Translations under genes and position numbers: made by a program
Shown here: in pieces, positions 17,332 to 26,415 of the stretch
How positions within the stretch are numbered: position 1 is the stretch's first letter
Layout of the letters: the number at the start of each line of letters is the position of its first letter
Assembly (NCBI GenBank): GCA_019636235.1
Contig: JAHBXW010000005.1
Coordinates: forward strand, 124,001 to 188,000
Reading direction: 5' to 3'
Origin: Planctomyces sp.
Lineage (GTDB): Bacteria; Planctomycetota; Planctomycetia; Planctomycetales; Planctomycetaceae
DNA length: 64,000 nt
Notes under the pieces: generated by a model
Told to the model about the DNA's origin: nothing
Seen by the model: the letters and a program-made list of their open reading frames with translations, nothing else
The model's database searches: none

Positions 17332-17707
17332 CGCACCCCCCTGTCTGGCTGGCGTCAGGCGGCCGCGGGATGCGAAGGCGATTCCTCGGCATCGGGGCCG
17401 GACTCTGCCGCAGTTGCTGGTTGCTGCGGAATTGTACGCCCGCCAGTCAACTCCGGGTGGGGGCTGTCCAGTTCGTTTCGCGCGGATTTGCCGACAGAGG
17501 CGGCAGTTGCAGCGAGCCTCGCAGGATGTCGCCGGAGGGCAGCGCGCCGGACGCAGGGGCTGGCGGGGGTGCGACAACCTCGCGGGTTTTGACGTCTGCC
17601 CGGACTTCTCCGGATGCGCGCGGCGTGCGTGGCCCGCCCTGCGAACCCTTCGCTGACGACCCGGTTGCCGGGGCCTCGCCCCGCCCGCCCGGCCTTCCGC
17701 GCAGGAT
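17332..17707. other. Gap with no supported gene
   Basis: This 376-base GC-rich stretch follows the 7TM-HD gene. In phoH/7TM-HD clusters of many bacteria a ybeY gene comes next, but no YbeY metal motif was found in any frame. A frame on the minus strand continuing past the 7TM-HD stop stays open for ~95 codons but has no start codon with a ribosome site. No repeat or hairpin stands out. Confidence 0.5.
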
Positions 17708-20053
17708 TCACGCCGGACGCGCTTCGGGGTAACGAATCCGGCCGTGGTAGATGCCGATCAGCGACTTCACCAGCGAGGCCTCGATCGTCCGGATCTCGCT
17801 GAGCTTCAGCGAACACTCGTCGAACTGGCCGTCCAGCAGCCGTTTCATCGTCAGGTTGTGGACCAGCGACTCGATCCGCTTGGGGGTCGGATCGGTCAGC
17901 GTGCGGCTGGCGCTTTCCACTGCGTCGGCCAGCATCAGGATGCCCGCTTCGCGCGTCTGCGGCTTCGGGCCGGGATACCGGAAGGACGACTCCTCGACCT
18001 CGGTGCGGTGGTCGGGACGCGCTTCCGCGAGCCGCGTCGCCTCGTGGTAGAAGTACTCGACGAGCGTCGTGCCGTGATGCTGTTCGATGAAGTCCCGCAG
18101 CGGCTGGGGCAGGTTGTGCTCCTCGGCGAGGTCGATGCCGTCCTTGACGTGTCCGATGATGATCAGCGTGCTCATGGCCGGGGCGAGGTGCTCGTGGCGG
18201 CTTTCCGCGCCGGCCTGCATGTTCTCGATGAAGTACTGCGGCTTCAGCATCTTGCCGATGTCGTGGAAGTACGCCCCCACGCGGACCAGCAACCCGTTGG
18301 CGTCGATCGCCTCCGCGGCCGCCTCCGCGATCGTCGCCACCGCGATCGAATGGTTGTACGTGCCGGGCGCCCGGCGCACGAGCTCCTGCAGCAGCGGGTG
18401 CGAGGGATCGCTGAGTTCCAGCAGGCTGATGTCCGTCACCACGCCGAACAGCGACTCCACGAACGGCAGCGTCCCCGCCACCAGGTACCCCGCCACCATG
18501 CAGTACACCGCGCCCTTCAGGCTGTCGTTCAGCAGCGACAGGTTGCTGAACGCCTCCGACAGCGCCTGCGCCTGCACGACTCCCACGCCGATGTTGACGA
18601 CGAAATAGGTGACCGCCGAAAACACGCTGACCTTGATCAGCTTCGACCGCGACCCAACCTGCGACAGCGGGATCACGACCGCCGCGCACGTGCTGAACAG
18701 GACCACGAAATGCCCGAACTGGGCGGTCGTCGAGAACGTCAGCGCCAGGCAGATGGAAAACGCCGTCAGCGTGGCCAGCACCTGGTTGTAGGCCACCGCC
18801 AGCACCATCACGGTGATCAGCAGCGGCACAATCTCCGCGCGGTACGGATCGTACGACAGCGGTCGGGCGAGACCGGCCGTGATGACGATCGCCGCCAGGA
18901 ACACCAGCAGCCGCCGCAGGCTGCGCACGATCCGCGGCTCGTTGTGGACGATGTAATACCCGTTCAGCGCCGCCAGAACGACCATCATCAGAAACACGAT
19001 CAGCATTCGCGCCAGACGCGCCTGCACGTCGATCTGCCGCTCGTACGCCGCGTACTCATCCAGCAGCAGCGTGACTTCCGATTCGGTGATCGCCTGCCCG
19101 GGGCGGACCAGCAGATCGCCGACGATGAACTGCTGCTGGACGTCGGGCACTGCCGACCGCGCCGCCGTTTCGGCCGCCTTGGTCGTCACCTGGTCGAAGG
19201 CCAGCGTGGGTTTGGCGCGGGCCATCAGCCAGTGGCTGATCGCGGGCTGAATCGACTTGGACAGGCTGGGGTAGGACAGCCAGCGGCTGCCGAGGTCGCC
19301 GGCGTCGTTGAGCTGGTCGGACAGGCGGACCTTGGGCAGCAGGACCTCTTCGCTGCGTTCGCCGTCCGGCGCGACGGCGACGATCTTGCGGTCGGCGGTC
19401 AGCCGCAGGCGTTCTTCTTCATCGGGATCGATCAGTCCCGCGGCGAGGACCGGCGTGATGAACTTGGAGAAGTCGGCGATCAGGTCCTCGATCCGCTGGT
19501 TCGCGGTTTCCATCGCCGGTCCGACGATGGTTTCGCGGAGCGCCTCGAACCGCTGGCTGGCCGGCTCCTGGCCGAACAGCGCATGCGCCCGGGCGCGGAC
19601 GCGATCCTCCGGCGGCGGGGCCTCCAGGCCGAAGTCGAGACGGGTGGCCGCCGGCACGGCCTGCAGGGTTTCGGCGCTCGCGATTTCGCCGAGCGCGGCG
19701 CGGAGCTGCTGCGGCAGCCGCCGCATGTCTTCGGAGTTGCTTTTGAAGATGCGCGCGACGGCGTACTCGGCGCGGTCGCGGGCGCGGGCCGTGGCTTCGA
19801 TGTCGATGCGGCCGAAGTTGATCCGCGCGGCAATCCCGTGGCCGGACTGCATGCCGACCCGGTACGGGAACGGCCCCTTCCAGGTCTGCAGGACGATCAG
19901 CAGCAGCAGCAGCCCCTGCAGGCAGATGCCCAGCCGCAGCAGGATGCTGCGATCCTGACCCCAGGCCACGAGCCGGTTCCAGACCGTCTCCCTGGGGCGC
20001 ACCGTCATTCCGGTTCGCGAGAGGCGGGAGCGTTTCGGAGCGGGTCCGGCCAT
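17708..20053 (-). CDS. 7TM-HD phosphohydrolase (PgpH-like, HDIG domain)
   Basis: The 781-residue membrane protein has an N-terminal transmembrane helix (about 38-57), a large extracytoplasmic 7TMR-HDED domain (about 60-345), about seven transmembrane helices (about 350-560), and a C-terminal cytoplasmic HD domain with YNHSIAVATIAEAAAEA, VGAYFHDIGK and EQHHGTTLVEYFYHEA. The family includes PgpH, a c-di-AMP phosphodiesterase in Firmicutes. Whether the planctomycete protein cuts c-di-AMP is not known. The gene starts 30 bases after phoH on the same strand, the pairing expected for this family. Confidence 0.93.
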   Translation of the reverse strand: MAGPAPKRSRLSRTGMTVRPRETVWNRLVAWGQDRSILLRLGICLQGLLLLLIVLQTWKGPFPYRVGMQSGHGIAARINFGRIDIEATARARDRAEYAVARIFKSNSEDMRRLPQQLRAALGEIASAETLQAVPAATRLDFGLEAPPPEDRVRARAHALFGQEPASQRFEALRETIVGPAMETANQRIEDLIADFSKFITPVLAAGLIDPDEEERLRLTADRKIVAVAPDGERSEEVLLPKVRLSDQLNDAGDLGSRWLSYPSLSKSIQPAISHWLMARAKPTLAFDQVTTKAAETAARSAVPDVQQQFIVGDLLVRPGQAITESEVTLLLDEYAAYERQIDVQARLARMLIVFLMMVVLAALNGYYIVHNEPRIVRSLRRLLVFLAAIVITAGLARPLSYDPYRAEIVPLLITVMVLAVAYNQVLATLTAFSICLALTFSTTAQFGHFVVLFSTCAAVVIPLSQVGSRSKLIKVSVFSAVTYFVVNIGVGVVQAQALSEAFSNLSLLNDSLKGAVYCMVAGYLVAGTLPFVESLFGVVTDISLLELSDPSHPLLQELVRRAPGTYNHSIAVATIAEAAAEAIDANGLLVRVGAYFHDIGKMLKPQYFIENMQAGAESRHEHLAPAMSTLIIIGHVKDGIDLAEEHNLPQPLRDFIEQHHGTTLVEYFYHEATRLAEARPDHRTEVEESSFRYPGPKPQTREAGILMLADAVESASRTLTDPTPKRIESLVHNLTMKRLLDGQFDECSLKLSEIRTIEASLVKSLIGIYHGRIRYPEARPA

Positions 20054-20083
20054 GGTTGACGCCCGCGTCAGCGGGCAGAAGGC

Positions 20084-21034
20084 CTAGCGGCGTTTCGCCT
20101 TGCGATGGTCCTGATCGTCGTAGGCCTTGACGATCTCCCGGACGAGACGGTGCCGCACGATGTCGCGGCCGGTGAGCTCGACCGCCGCGACGCCTTCAAT
20201 GCCTGACAATCGCCGCACCGCGTCATCCAGTCCGGACGGCGTGTTCGGCGGCAGATCGGTCTGCGTCGGATCGCCGGTGACGACGATCTTCGCCCCTTCG
20301 CCCATGCGGGTCAGGAACATCATCATCTGAGTCGACGTCGTGTTCTGGGCTTCGTCCAGGATGATGAACGTCTCGTTGAGGGTCCGGCCCCGCATGAACG
20401 CCAGCGGCAGAATCTCCACGATGTCCGCTTCGATGTACCGCTTGACCTGCTCGAAGTCGAGCATCTCCTGCATCGCGTCCAGCAGCGGACGCAGAAACGG
20501 ATTGACCTTCGCCAGCATGTCGCCCGGCAGAAAGCCCAGACGCTCCCCGGCCTCCACCGCGGGACGGACCAGCACGATCTTCCGCACCGTCTCCTTGCGG
20601 AGGGCGTTGACCGCCATCGCCACGGCCAGATAGGTCTTGCCGCAGCCGGCGGGGCCGGTGCAGAAGATCAGGTCGTGCCGACGGATGGCCTCGACGTACT
20701 CCTCCTGGCCCTTGGTGCGGGGCTGGACGCGCTTGGCACGCTGGAACAGGTCGATCGCCGATTGGGACGAGACCTCGCCGCTGACGCGGGTCAGCACGCG
20801 GGAGACGTCCTCGTCCTTCAGGAACCCCTGACGCCGGACGAGTTGCAGCAATTCCTCGAGGATTTCCTTAGCCTGGCCAAGATGTGGTTCGTCTCCCTCC
20901 AGGTTCAGGCTGTCGCCGCGCAACAGGATGCTGACTCCCAGCGCGTCGCGAATCTGCCGCAGGAACACGTCCTGAGCCCCGAACAGAGCGCGGGCGTCCT
21001 CAGGGCGGGATAACGGAATGGAGAGTGTGGACAT
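20084..21034 (-). CDS. phoH: PhoH family ATPase
   Basis: The 316-residue protein starts MSTLSIPLSRPEDARALFGA; residues upstream in the open frame are not PhoH-like. An N-terminal KH-type region (about 10-85) precedes the P-loop domain with Walker A GPAGCGKTYLAVAMA near 128, VRPAVEAGERLGFLPGD, MRGRTLNETFIILDEAQN (Walker B) and VVTGDPTQTDLP. PhoH-type ATPases are linked to RNA metabolism and often cluster with ybeY. Here it is followed at 30 bases by the 7TM-HD gene and preceded by a 498-base divergent gap. Confidence 0.95.
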   Translation of the reverse strand: MSTLSIPLSRPEDARALFGAQDVFLRQIRDALGVSILLRGDSLNLEGDEPHLGQAKEILEELLQLVRRQGFLKDEDVSRVLTRVSGEVSSQSAIDLFQRAKRVQPRTKGQEEYVEAIRRHDLIFCTGPAGCGKTYLAVAMAVNALRKETVRKIVLVRPAVEAGERLGFLPGDMLAKVNPFLRPLLDAMQEMLDFEQVKRYIEADIVEILPLAFMRGRTLNETFIILDEAQNTTSTQMMMFLTRMGEGAKIVVTGDPTQTDLPPNTPSGLDDAVRRLSGIEGVAAVELTGRDIVRHRLVREIVKAYDDQDHRKAKRR

Positions 21035-21532
21035 CCAGGTTGCAGCCCGTGCGGACCGCAGATGGGGGAACTGCCGGCAACGGCGGCTCGGAAACTGGCC
21101 AGACTGTGTTGATTTGGTCAGTTGGCAGCCGGAAGCCCGATGCTCACCGGCAGGACTTGCCTTTCGGCCCGCGATCGAAATCATCCTCCTGCCGGAGTCT
21201 CCCGCATCCGCGGAGAGAAAGGAAAGGCCGGAGACGATGCCTGTCGATCAGACACAGGCATTCTACCGGCCAGTCCGGGACTTGAAACCATTTCCCGGTC
21301 GGAAACGGCGGCGCCGGCCGGTCGGACGAAACGCCTGATCTCGCGTCGAGTTGCAGCTTTTCGTAAATTGTGGAACCTGGGAGCTTTCCAAATCTGCCTG
21401 CGGCCGCAGGACAGGTGGGGATCTCCCGTCAGGCTGTCTCTCCAGGGATGGAAGACGCTCGGGATGGCGTCGGAACTCCGCGCGCCCGAAGCGCGGCGGC
21501 CCGGCGCTCAGGCGTTCAGGAAGGAAGACACG
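21035..21532. other. Divergent regulatory gap between phoH and the DsbD-type gene
   Basis: These 498 bases contain the promoters of both flanking genes. The plus frame is open from 21122 but the residues before the signal peptide at 21533 are not domain-like. No clear -35/-10 pair, repeat or small gene was found. The part near 21350-21395 is slightly more A/T-rich and is where a promoter would be expected. Confidence 0.45.
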
Positions 21533-24052
21533 ATGGTTGATTCCGGTCGAGCGATCTGCCGCTCCCGCGCCTGGGGGCTGGCCCTCCTGTTCGCCCTGCT
21601 GCCCACGGCCAGCCTGCCGGCGCAGCAGCTGCCGTCCGACCTGTTCAAATTCTCCGGAGTCGGCAGCGACGACCGGCAGGCCTCCGAACCGACCGTCGCC
21701 GCGCAGGTCGCGGACGTCCCGACCGCACCCGGTGAAATTCAGCTTTCCATCACCATCACGCTGCCGGCCCGCGCGACCACCTACGGGATGGACCCGACCG
21801 CCCCGAAGAAGACGGAAATCAAGCTGACCGACGCCCCCGGGCTGACGCCCGTCGGCAACGACTTCATGCCCGATCGCCAGCCGAAGATCGAATTCGAGGA
21901 ACTCTTCAATCGCGAAGTCGGCAAATTTTATGACTCCGTGACGTTCAGCCGCCGGTACCGCATCGACCCGTCTGCGACCCCGGGACGCGTGGCCGGGACG
22001 ATCTCGTTCCTGATGTGCGACGACGAGTCCTGCCAGCCGTTCCAGCGGCCATTCGAGGCGCTGGCGCCTGTCGTGACGACGGCCGCAGCGCCGGCTGCCG
22101 AACCCCCCGTTGAAGACGTCGCCTCGCCGGCCGAAGCCGCCGCGGCCGATCCGGATCCCGCTCCGCCCGCGGCCGACGCCGGCCTCGTCATGGGCTACCG
22201 CATGGTCCCGACGCGGCGAGTGGGCGGACGCCCGACGCCCGATCCGGTGCGCCTGCAGTTCGAACTCGGTCCGACCGACGCCCGCGAGGGGGACCTCGTG
22301 ACGCTGGCGATCACGATGGAACTCGACCAGAACTGGCATGTTTACTCGCTCGTCAAAGGCCGGAATCAGATCGAGCTGCCCACCGAGCTGACCCTGACCT
22401 CCGTCGCCGGCCTCGAGGCGCAGGGAGAGTGGTGGGAAACGCCGCCTCCGGAAATTCGCGAAGCGCTGGAATCGGAATCGCGTCAGCACTCGAAGCGGGT
22501 CACCTGGCTGCGGCAGTTCGTGCGCACCGGGTCGTCCGACATCGGCGTGACGGGCGACATCCAGTATCAGATCTGCGAGGAGGGCAAGCAGTGCAAGGGT
22601 CCGAAGGGCGTGGAGTTCGCCCTCGGCTCGCTGCAGACCGCGGACGTGCTGGAGGATGCGGCGGTCGTGACGGCGTCCTTCCTGGGTCAGCGGGGCGACG
22701 GCGCGGCGGATGCCGCAGTGGCGGCGGAAACGAGCTTCAGCGTGGCGCGCGACGCTGATACGGGATCGCTGTGGTCCTATCTGGCGCTGGCGTTTCTCGG
22801 GGGCCTGACGCTGAACGTCATGCCCTGCGTGCTGCCGGTGCTGGCGATCAAGATTCTCAGTTTCGTGCAGCAGGCCGGCGAGAGCCGCGGACGAGTGCTG
22901 ACCCTGAACCTGGTGTACACGCTGGGAGTGGTGTCGGTGTTCATGGCGCTGGCCTGCCTGGCGGCGTTCGCGTCGGTGAGCTGGGGGGGCGTGTTCCAGC
23001 GGGAATGGTTCCGGGTGTCGATGGTCCTGGTGCTGTTCGTGGTCGGCCTGAACATGATGGGCGTGTTTGAGATCGTGCTGCCGGGGGTGGTGAATCAGGC
23101 GGCGGGATCGGGGCATCGCGAGGGTCTTCCCGGGGCCTTCATGACGGGAATCTTCGCGACGCTTCTGGCGACGCCCTGCAGCACGGGCTGGATGGCGGCA
23201 GCCTTCACATGGTCGTTGAAGCAATCGACGCCCATCATTTTCCTGGTGTGGGGGGTGATGGGGCTGGGCATGGCTTCGCCGTACCTCGTGGTGGGGCTGT
23301 TTCCCGCGCTGGTCAACTGGCTGCCGCGTCCGGGGATGTGGATGGTGCGGTTCAAGCAGTTGTCGGCGTTCGCGCTGTTTGGCGCGGCGGTGTTCTTCAT
23401 GCAGGCGCTCGACCAGCGGAACGTGTTTCCCGTGCTGGTGGCGGCGATCGGCGTGTCGCTGGGGCTGTGGATGATCGGCAGCATGTATGATCGCGAGTCG
23501 ACCTTCGAGCGGAAGCAGGGGGTGCGCGGTGCGGCGCTTCTGTTGACAGCGGGCATCTGCTCGTTCGGGTGGAACATGCACATCAAGGCCACGACGCCGT
23601 TGGCCCATGAGCTGCAGTGGAAGGCGTTCGAGACGGAGGCTTTCGTCCGACTGCGCCGGGAAGGGACGCCGGTGCTGGTCGACTTCACCGCGGACTGGTG
23701 CCTGATCTGCAAGAAGAACGAGCACTACTCGCTGAACACGTTGGAAACGGTGGAATTCGTCAAGGACCACGGCATCGTCCCGATGATGGCGGACTGGACC
23801 AACCAGGACGATGAGATCCGCAAATGGCTGAATCACTTCGGCCAGGACTCGGTGCCGTTGACGGTCATCGTTCCGCCCAATCCGGATGCCGACCTGATTA
23901 CGCTCAGCGGCTCGTACTCCAAGGCGGAATTGCTCGAGAAGCTGGAAGCCGCGATGAAGCAGGGGCCGACGCCGCCCGCTCCCACGCGAACGGCCGAAGC
24001 GCCGCTGGCGCCCGTTCCCGCCGTCAGTCAGATTCCGGACCCGGCCGAGTAA
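21533..24052 (+). CDS. DsbD-type thiol:disulfide interchange protein
   Basis: The 839-residue protein has a signal peptide (about 1-28), two DsbD-N-like beta domains separated by an Ala/Pro/Glu-rich linker (about 175-220), a CcdA-type membrane domain (about 410-650) containing [18 protein letters not shown] and [15 protein letters not shown] with its two redox Cys, and a C-terminal thioredoxin domain with [11 protein letters not shown] (Cys ~723 and ~726). This is the electron route of DsbD, which passes reductant from cytoplasm to periplasm. The ATG at 21533 has AGGAAGGA upstream. The tail after residue ~810 is Pro/Ala-rich. Its stop overlaps the start of the SDR gene by one base. Confidence 0.93.
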   Translation: MVDSGRAICRSRAWGLALLFALLPTASLPAQQLPSDLFKFSGVGSDDRQASEPTVAAQVADVPTAPGEIQLSITITLPARATTYGMDPTAPKKTEIKLTDAPGLTPVGNDFMPDRQPKIEFEELFNREVGKFYDSVTFSRRYRIDPSATPGRVAGTISFLMCDDESCQPFQRPFEALAPVVTTAAAPAAEPPVEDVASPAEAAAADPDPAPPAADAGLVMGYRMVPTRRVGGRPTPDPVRLQFELGPTDAREGDLVTLAITMELDQNWHVYSLVKGRNQIELPTELTLTSVAGLEAQGEWWETPPPEIREALESESRQHSKRVTWLRQFVRTGSSDIGVTGDIQYQICEEGKQCKGPKGVEFALGSLQTADVLEDAAVVTASFLGQRGDGAADAAVAAETSFSVARDADTGSLWSYLALAFLGGLTLNVMPCVLPVLAIKILSFVQQAGESRGRVLTLNLVYTLGVVSVFMALACLAAFASVSWGGVFQREWFRVSMVLVLFVVGLNMMGVFEIVLPGVVNQAAGSGHREGLPGAFMTGIFATLLATPCSTGWMAAAFTWSLKQSTPIIFLVWGVMGLGMASPYLVVGLFPALVNWLPRPGMWMVRFKQLSAFALFGAAVFFMQALDQRNVFPVLVAAIGVSLGLWMIGSMYDRESTFERKQGVRGAALLLTAGICSFGWNMHIKATTPLAHELQWKAFETEAFVRLRREGTPVLVDFTADWCLICKKNEHYSLNTLETVEFVKDHGIVPMMADWTNQDDEIRKWLNHFGQDSVPLTVIVPPNPDADLITLSGSYSKAELLEKLEAAMKQGPTPPAPTRTAEAPLAPVPAVSQIPDPAE

Positions 24053-24804
24053 TGACGGAACGCATTGCCATCGTCACCGGAGCGGGCACCGGCATTGGCC
24101 GCGCCTCCAGCCTGGCGCTGCTGGAAGCGGGGTGGAGGGTCGTCCTGAATGGCCGCCGCGCGCCCCTGTTGGAAGAGACCCGCCAGCTGGCCGGGCCGCA
24201 TGCCGCATCGGCCCGGGTCCTGCCCGCGGATGTGACCAACCCTGACGACGTCGCCCGGCTGTTCCGCGATACGGTCGCGGAGTTCGGCCGCGTGGACCTG
24301 CTGTTCAACAACGCGGGGATGCTGTCCTCGGGCGTGCCCTTCGAGGACCTGTCCTACGACGACTGGCGACAGCTCGTGGACGCCAATCTGAACGCGGCGT
24401 TCCTGTGCAGTCGTGAGGCGTTCCGGGTGATGAAAGCGCAGTCCCCGCAGGGGGGCCGGATCATCAACAACGGTTCCATTTCGGCGACCGCGCCCCGTCC
24501 GAACTCCGCGCCGTACACGTCCACCAAGCACGCCATCACGGGCCTCACGAAATCGCTGGCCTTGGATGGCCGCCGCCTGAACATCGCCTGCGGCCAGATC
24601 GACATCGGAAATGCCGAGACCGAAATGACGGCCCGCGTGAAGCAGGGCGCGCTCCAGGCCCGTGGAGATGTTCAGCCGGAACCTACGATGGACGTCGACA
24701 ACGTCGCGCGGTCGGTCGTGCACATGGCCAGCCTGCCGCTGGACGCCAACGTGCTGTTCATGACGGTGCTGGCCACGTCGATGCCGTTCGTCGGCCGCGG
24801 TTGA
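24052..24804 (+). CDS. Short-chain dehydrogenase/reductase
   Basis: The 250-residue protein has the classical SDR layout: [10 protein letters not shown] cofactor motif near residue 9, a NNAG motif in [11 protein letters not shown], catalytic Ser in [10 protein letters not shown], and YTSTK carrying the catalytic Tyr and Lys. The cofactor and substrate are not evident; the residue pattern after the second strand (NGRRAPLL) with paired Arg suggests NADP. It starts at an ATG that shares one base with the stop of the DsbD-type gene, so the two are co-translated although their roles are unrelated on paper. Confidence 0.92.
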   Translation: MTERIAIVTGAGTGIGRASSLALLEAGWRVVLNGRRAPLLEETRQLAGPHAASARVLPADVTNPDDVARLFRDTVAEFGRVDLLFNNAGMLSSGVPFEDLSYDDWRQLVDANLNAAFLCSREAFRVMKAQSPQGGRIINNGSISATAPRPNSAPYTSTKHAITGLTKSLALDGRRLNIACGQIDIGNAETEMTARVKQGALQARGDVQPEPTMDVDNVARSVVHMASLPLDANVLFMTVLATSMPFVGRG

Positions 24805-24828
24805 GCAGTCGCCGGCGGGCGGCCGCCA

Positions 24829-24948
24829 TTACGTGCAGCCGCGAAGCATGAACAGGATCAGCAGGATCGGAATCGGGACGCCGAGCGCCCACAACAGGAT
24901 CCAGCCCAGCTTTCCGCTTCGAGTCGTCTGCAGAGTCTGCTTGTCCAT
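24829..24948 (-). CDS. 39-residue single-pass membrane protein
   Basis: A short frame on the minus strand follows an excellent GGAGGAATCACCG-ATG start. It encodes MDKQTLQTTRSGKLGWILLW, then ALGVPIPILLILFMLRGCT. The first ~13 residues are polar and the rest is one hydrophobic helix with a Pro-Ile-Pro kink and an ending LRGCT. Tiny proteins of this pattern (polar head, PIP-type helix, RGC end) seem familiar from several bacterial groups but no function is known to me. It sits 24 bases from the convergent SDR stop and 105 bases downstream of the coiled-coil anchor gene. Confidence 0.75.
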   Translation of the reverse strand: MDKQTLQTTRSGKLGWILLWALGVPIPILLILFMLRGCT

Positions 24949-25053
24949 CGGTGATTCCTCCAGGAGCGCCCGCAAGGTGCTGTCAGTGGAGGAACAGGTC
25001 GAAGCAGTCCGCGTGCCAATGCGAAAATCACCTGGGAAACCGCGACGTTTTCG

Positions 25054-26004
25054 TCAGCGGCTGGCCGCAGCGGAACCAGTCTGTGCAGTCGCCGGTCGGG
25101 AGGCGGGGAAGTAGATCGGCCCGGAGGAACGGGGCTTGGGGAAGAACCGTCGGTCGGCGCCGGCGTCCTGCGATTTCGCTCTGCCCGATCCGCCCGCAGG
25201 CGTCGACTCCGCCGTCTCCGGCGGAAATTTGTTGAGCGTGCGTTCCGCGTCCGACCGGAAGTCATCCCCGCTGGCGCCATTGCCCGCCGCCAGGATTCGC
25301 AACCGACGGTCCTGTGCGTCGTAAAGTTCATCCAAAACCCGCGCCACGACTTCCGCCGACACGGTCAGCCGCCGCTCCAGATACGGGGCGAGTTCCTCGA
25401 AGCAGGCCGACCGCTCCTCCTCGACCTCCGCACGCAACTCGCCGAGAGAATCCTCGTCGGCCTTTCGTGGAGGCGTCGACCAGCGGCCGGGCAGGAACAC
25501 GTCCTCGTCGCGCTGGGCTTCAATCGACTGCATGCCCGACAGCCGGAACAGCGGCGGCTCCGACGCGCGGACGGCGACGAAGGGATGGGCCGAGCCGTCT
25601 TCAATGGACCCGAGACTCACCGGCCCCAGCGGGGTTTCGGGACGCACCAGGTCCGGCTCGGGGGGCGGCGCGGGAGTCTCGTCGAGACGCTGCTGCGCGG
25701 CGCCGATGGCCGTCATCCCTGCTCCGCTGCGGGAGGCCCGCCTCGCCACGGCGGCAACATCGCTGCGCACGGTCGTCAACTGCTGATCGAGCAGCGCGAG
25801 CCGCTCTTCGAGGCGGTCCGTGACGTCCCGGGTCTGCCGCGAGGCGACGTAATGGCCCAGGACGAAGCCCACGACAAGCAGCACCATTGAGAACAGCGCC
25901 GGCAGGCGGAACTGCTGACCGATCGCCTGATAGACGATGCGTTCCACTTCGCTGCGGTCCAGAAGTTCGGCCTGGTCCTGCAGCTGGTCGTCCGTATCCA
26001 TCAT
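25054..26004 (-). CDS. Membrane-anchored coiled-coil protein, unknown
   Basis: The 316-residue protein was not assigned to a family. Two ATGs (26004, 26001) follow GGGAGGGAG. Residues about 33-52 form a single transmembrane helix (LPALFSMVLLVVGFVLGHYV). Next is a short coiled coil (about 58-90, DRLEERLALLDQQLTTVRSD), a Pro-rich linker, then a helical acidic region with LRAEVEEERSACFEELAPYL. The tail (about 255-316) is low-complexity Pro/Ser/Arg. Orientation suggests a short cytoplasmic N-terminus. It is divergent from the PPC protein gene. A scaffold or envelope role is only a guess. Confidence 0.7.
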   Translation of the reverse strand: MMDTDDQLQDQAELLDRSEVERIVYQAIGQQFRLPALFSMVLLVVGFVLGHYVASRQTRDVTDRLEERLALLDQQLTTVRSDVAAVARRASRSGAGMTAIGAAQQRLDETPAPPPEPDLVRPETPLGPVSLGSIEDGSAHPFVAVRASEPPLFRLSGMQSIEAQRDEDVFLPGRWSTPPRKADEDSLGELRAEVEEERSACFEELAPYLERRLTVSAEVVARVLDELYDAQDRRLRILAAGNGASGDDFRSDAERTLNKFPPETAESTPAGGSGRAKSQDAGADRRFFPKPRSSGPIYFPASRPATAQTGSAAASR

Positions 26005-26415
26005 GCGTCTCCCTCCCGGCTGACGTTCAACCGGGACTGATCGCCTGGAACCACTGGGCGCGCGGCGCAACCCTCAGATCGGATATCGATCGTCTCGAGC
26101 GGCATTTTGAGCAGCATGCTCAGCCGCGGCAGAACCGGCACAGCCGTCACGGTCCGCCGGCGATTCGCGCGAACTGGGGAGAGTTTGCGGGCCAGCGATC
26201 CAAGCGGGCGGACAGCGGCCCGGCCCGCGGAACGCCGAAATTGCCGCACGCAAGACCGGTTCGCTGAAAATCCGACGCCGAACGCCGGGGCGCTGCGGAC
26301 GGCGGCGCAGCGTCTTGCAACCCCCGCGCCCCGCCCCCACAATCAAGTCCTGCCCCGCCGGGCTGACCGCACCCGCCATATCGCCCGGCCCTGTTCCCAC
26401 CTGGTCGCTCTCCCC
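26005..26415. other. Divergent gap, no gene seen
   Basis: These 411 bases separate a minus-strand and a plus-strand gene. The plus frame is open from 26107, but residues before the signal peptide at 26416 are Arg/Ala-rich and not domain-like. CACAAT near 26338 is a weak -10-like element for the plus gene. No repeats or stable hairpins stand out. Confidence 0.45.

Noticed and set aside
17380-17707. Open frame continuing past the 7TM-HD stop, possible extra small gene or ybeY remnant
   Set aside because: There is no start codon with a ribosome site, no YbeY metal motif and low-complexity composition, so it is left as a gap.
17744-20059. 771-codon open frame on the plus strand
   Set aside because: It is a shadow of the 7TM-HD gene, whose HD motifs are unambiguous on the minus strand.
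21263-23836. 857-codon open frame on the minus strand
   Set aside because: It is a shadow of the DsbD-type gene, which carries redox motifs and membrane segments in the plus frame.
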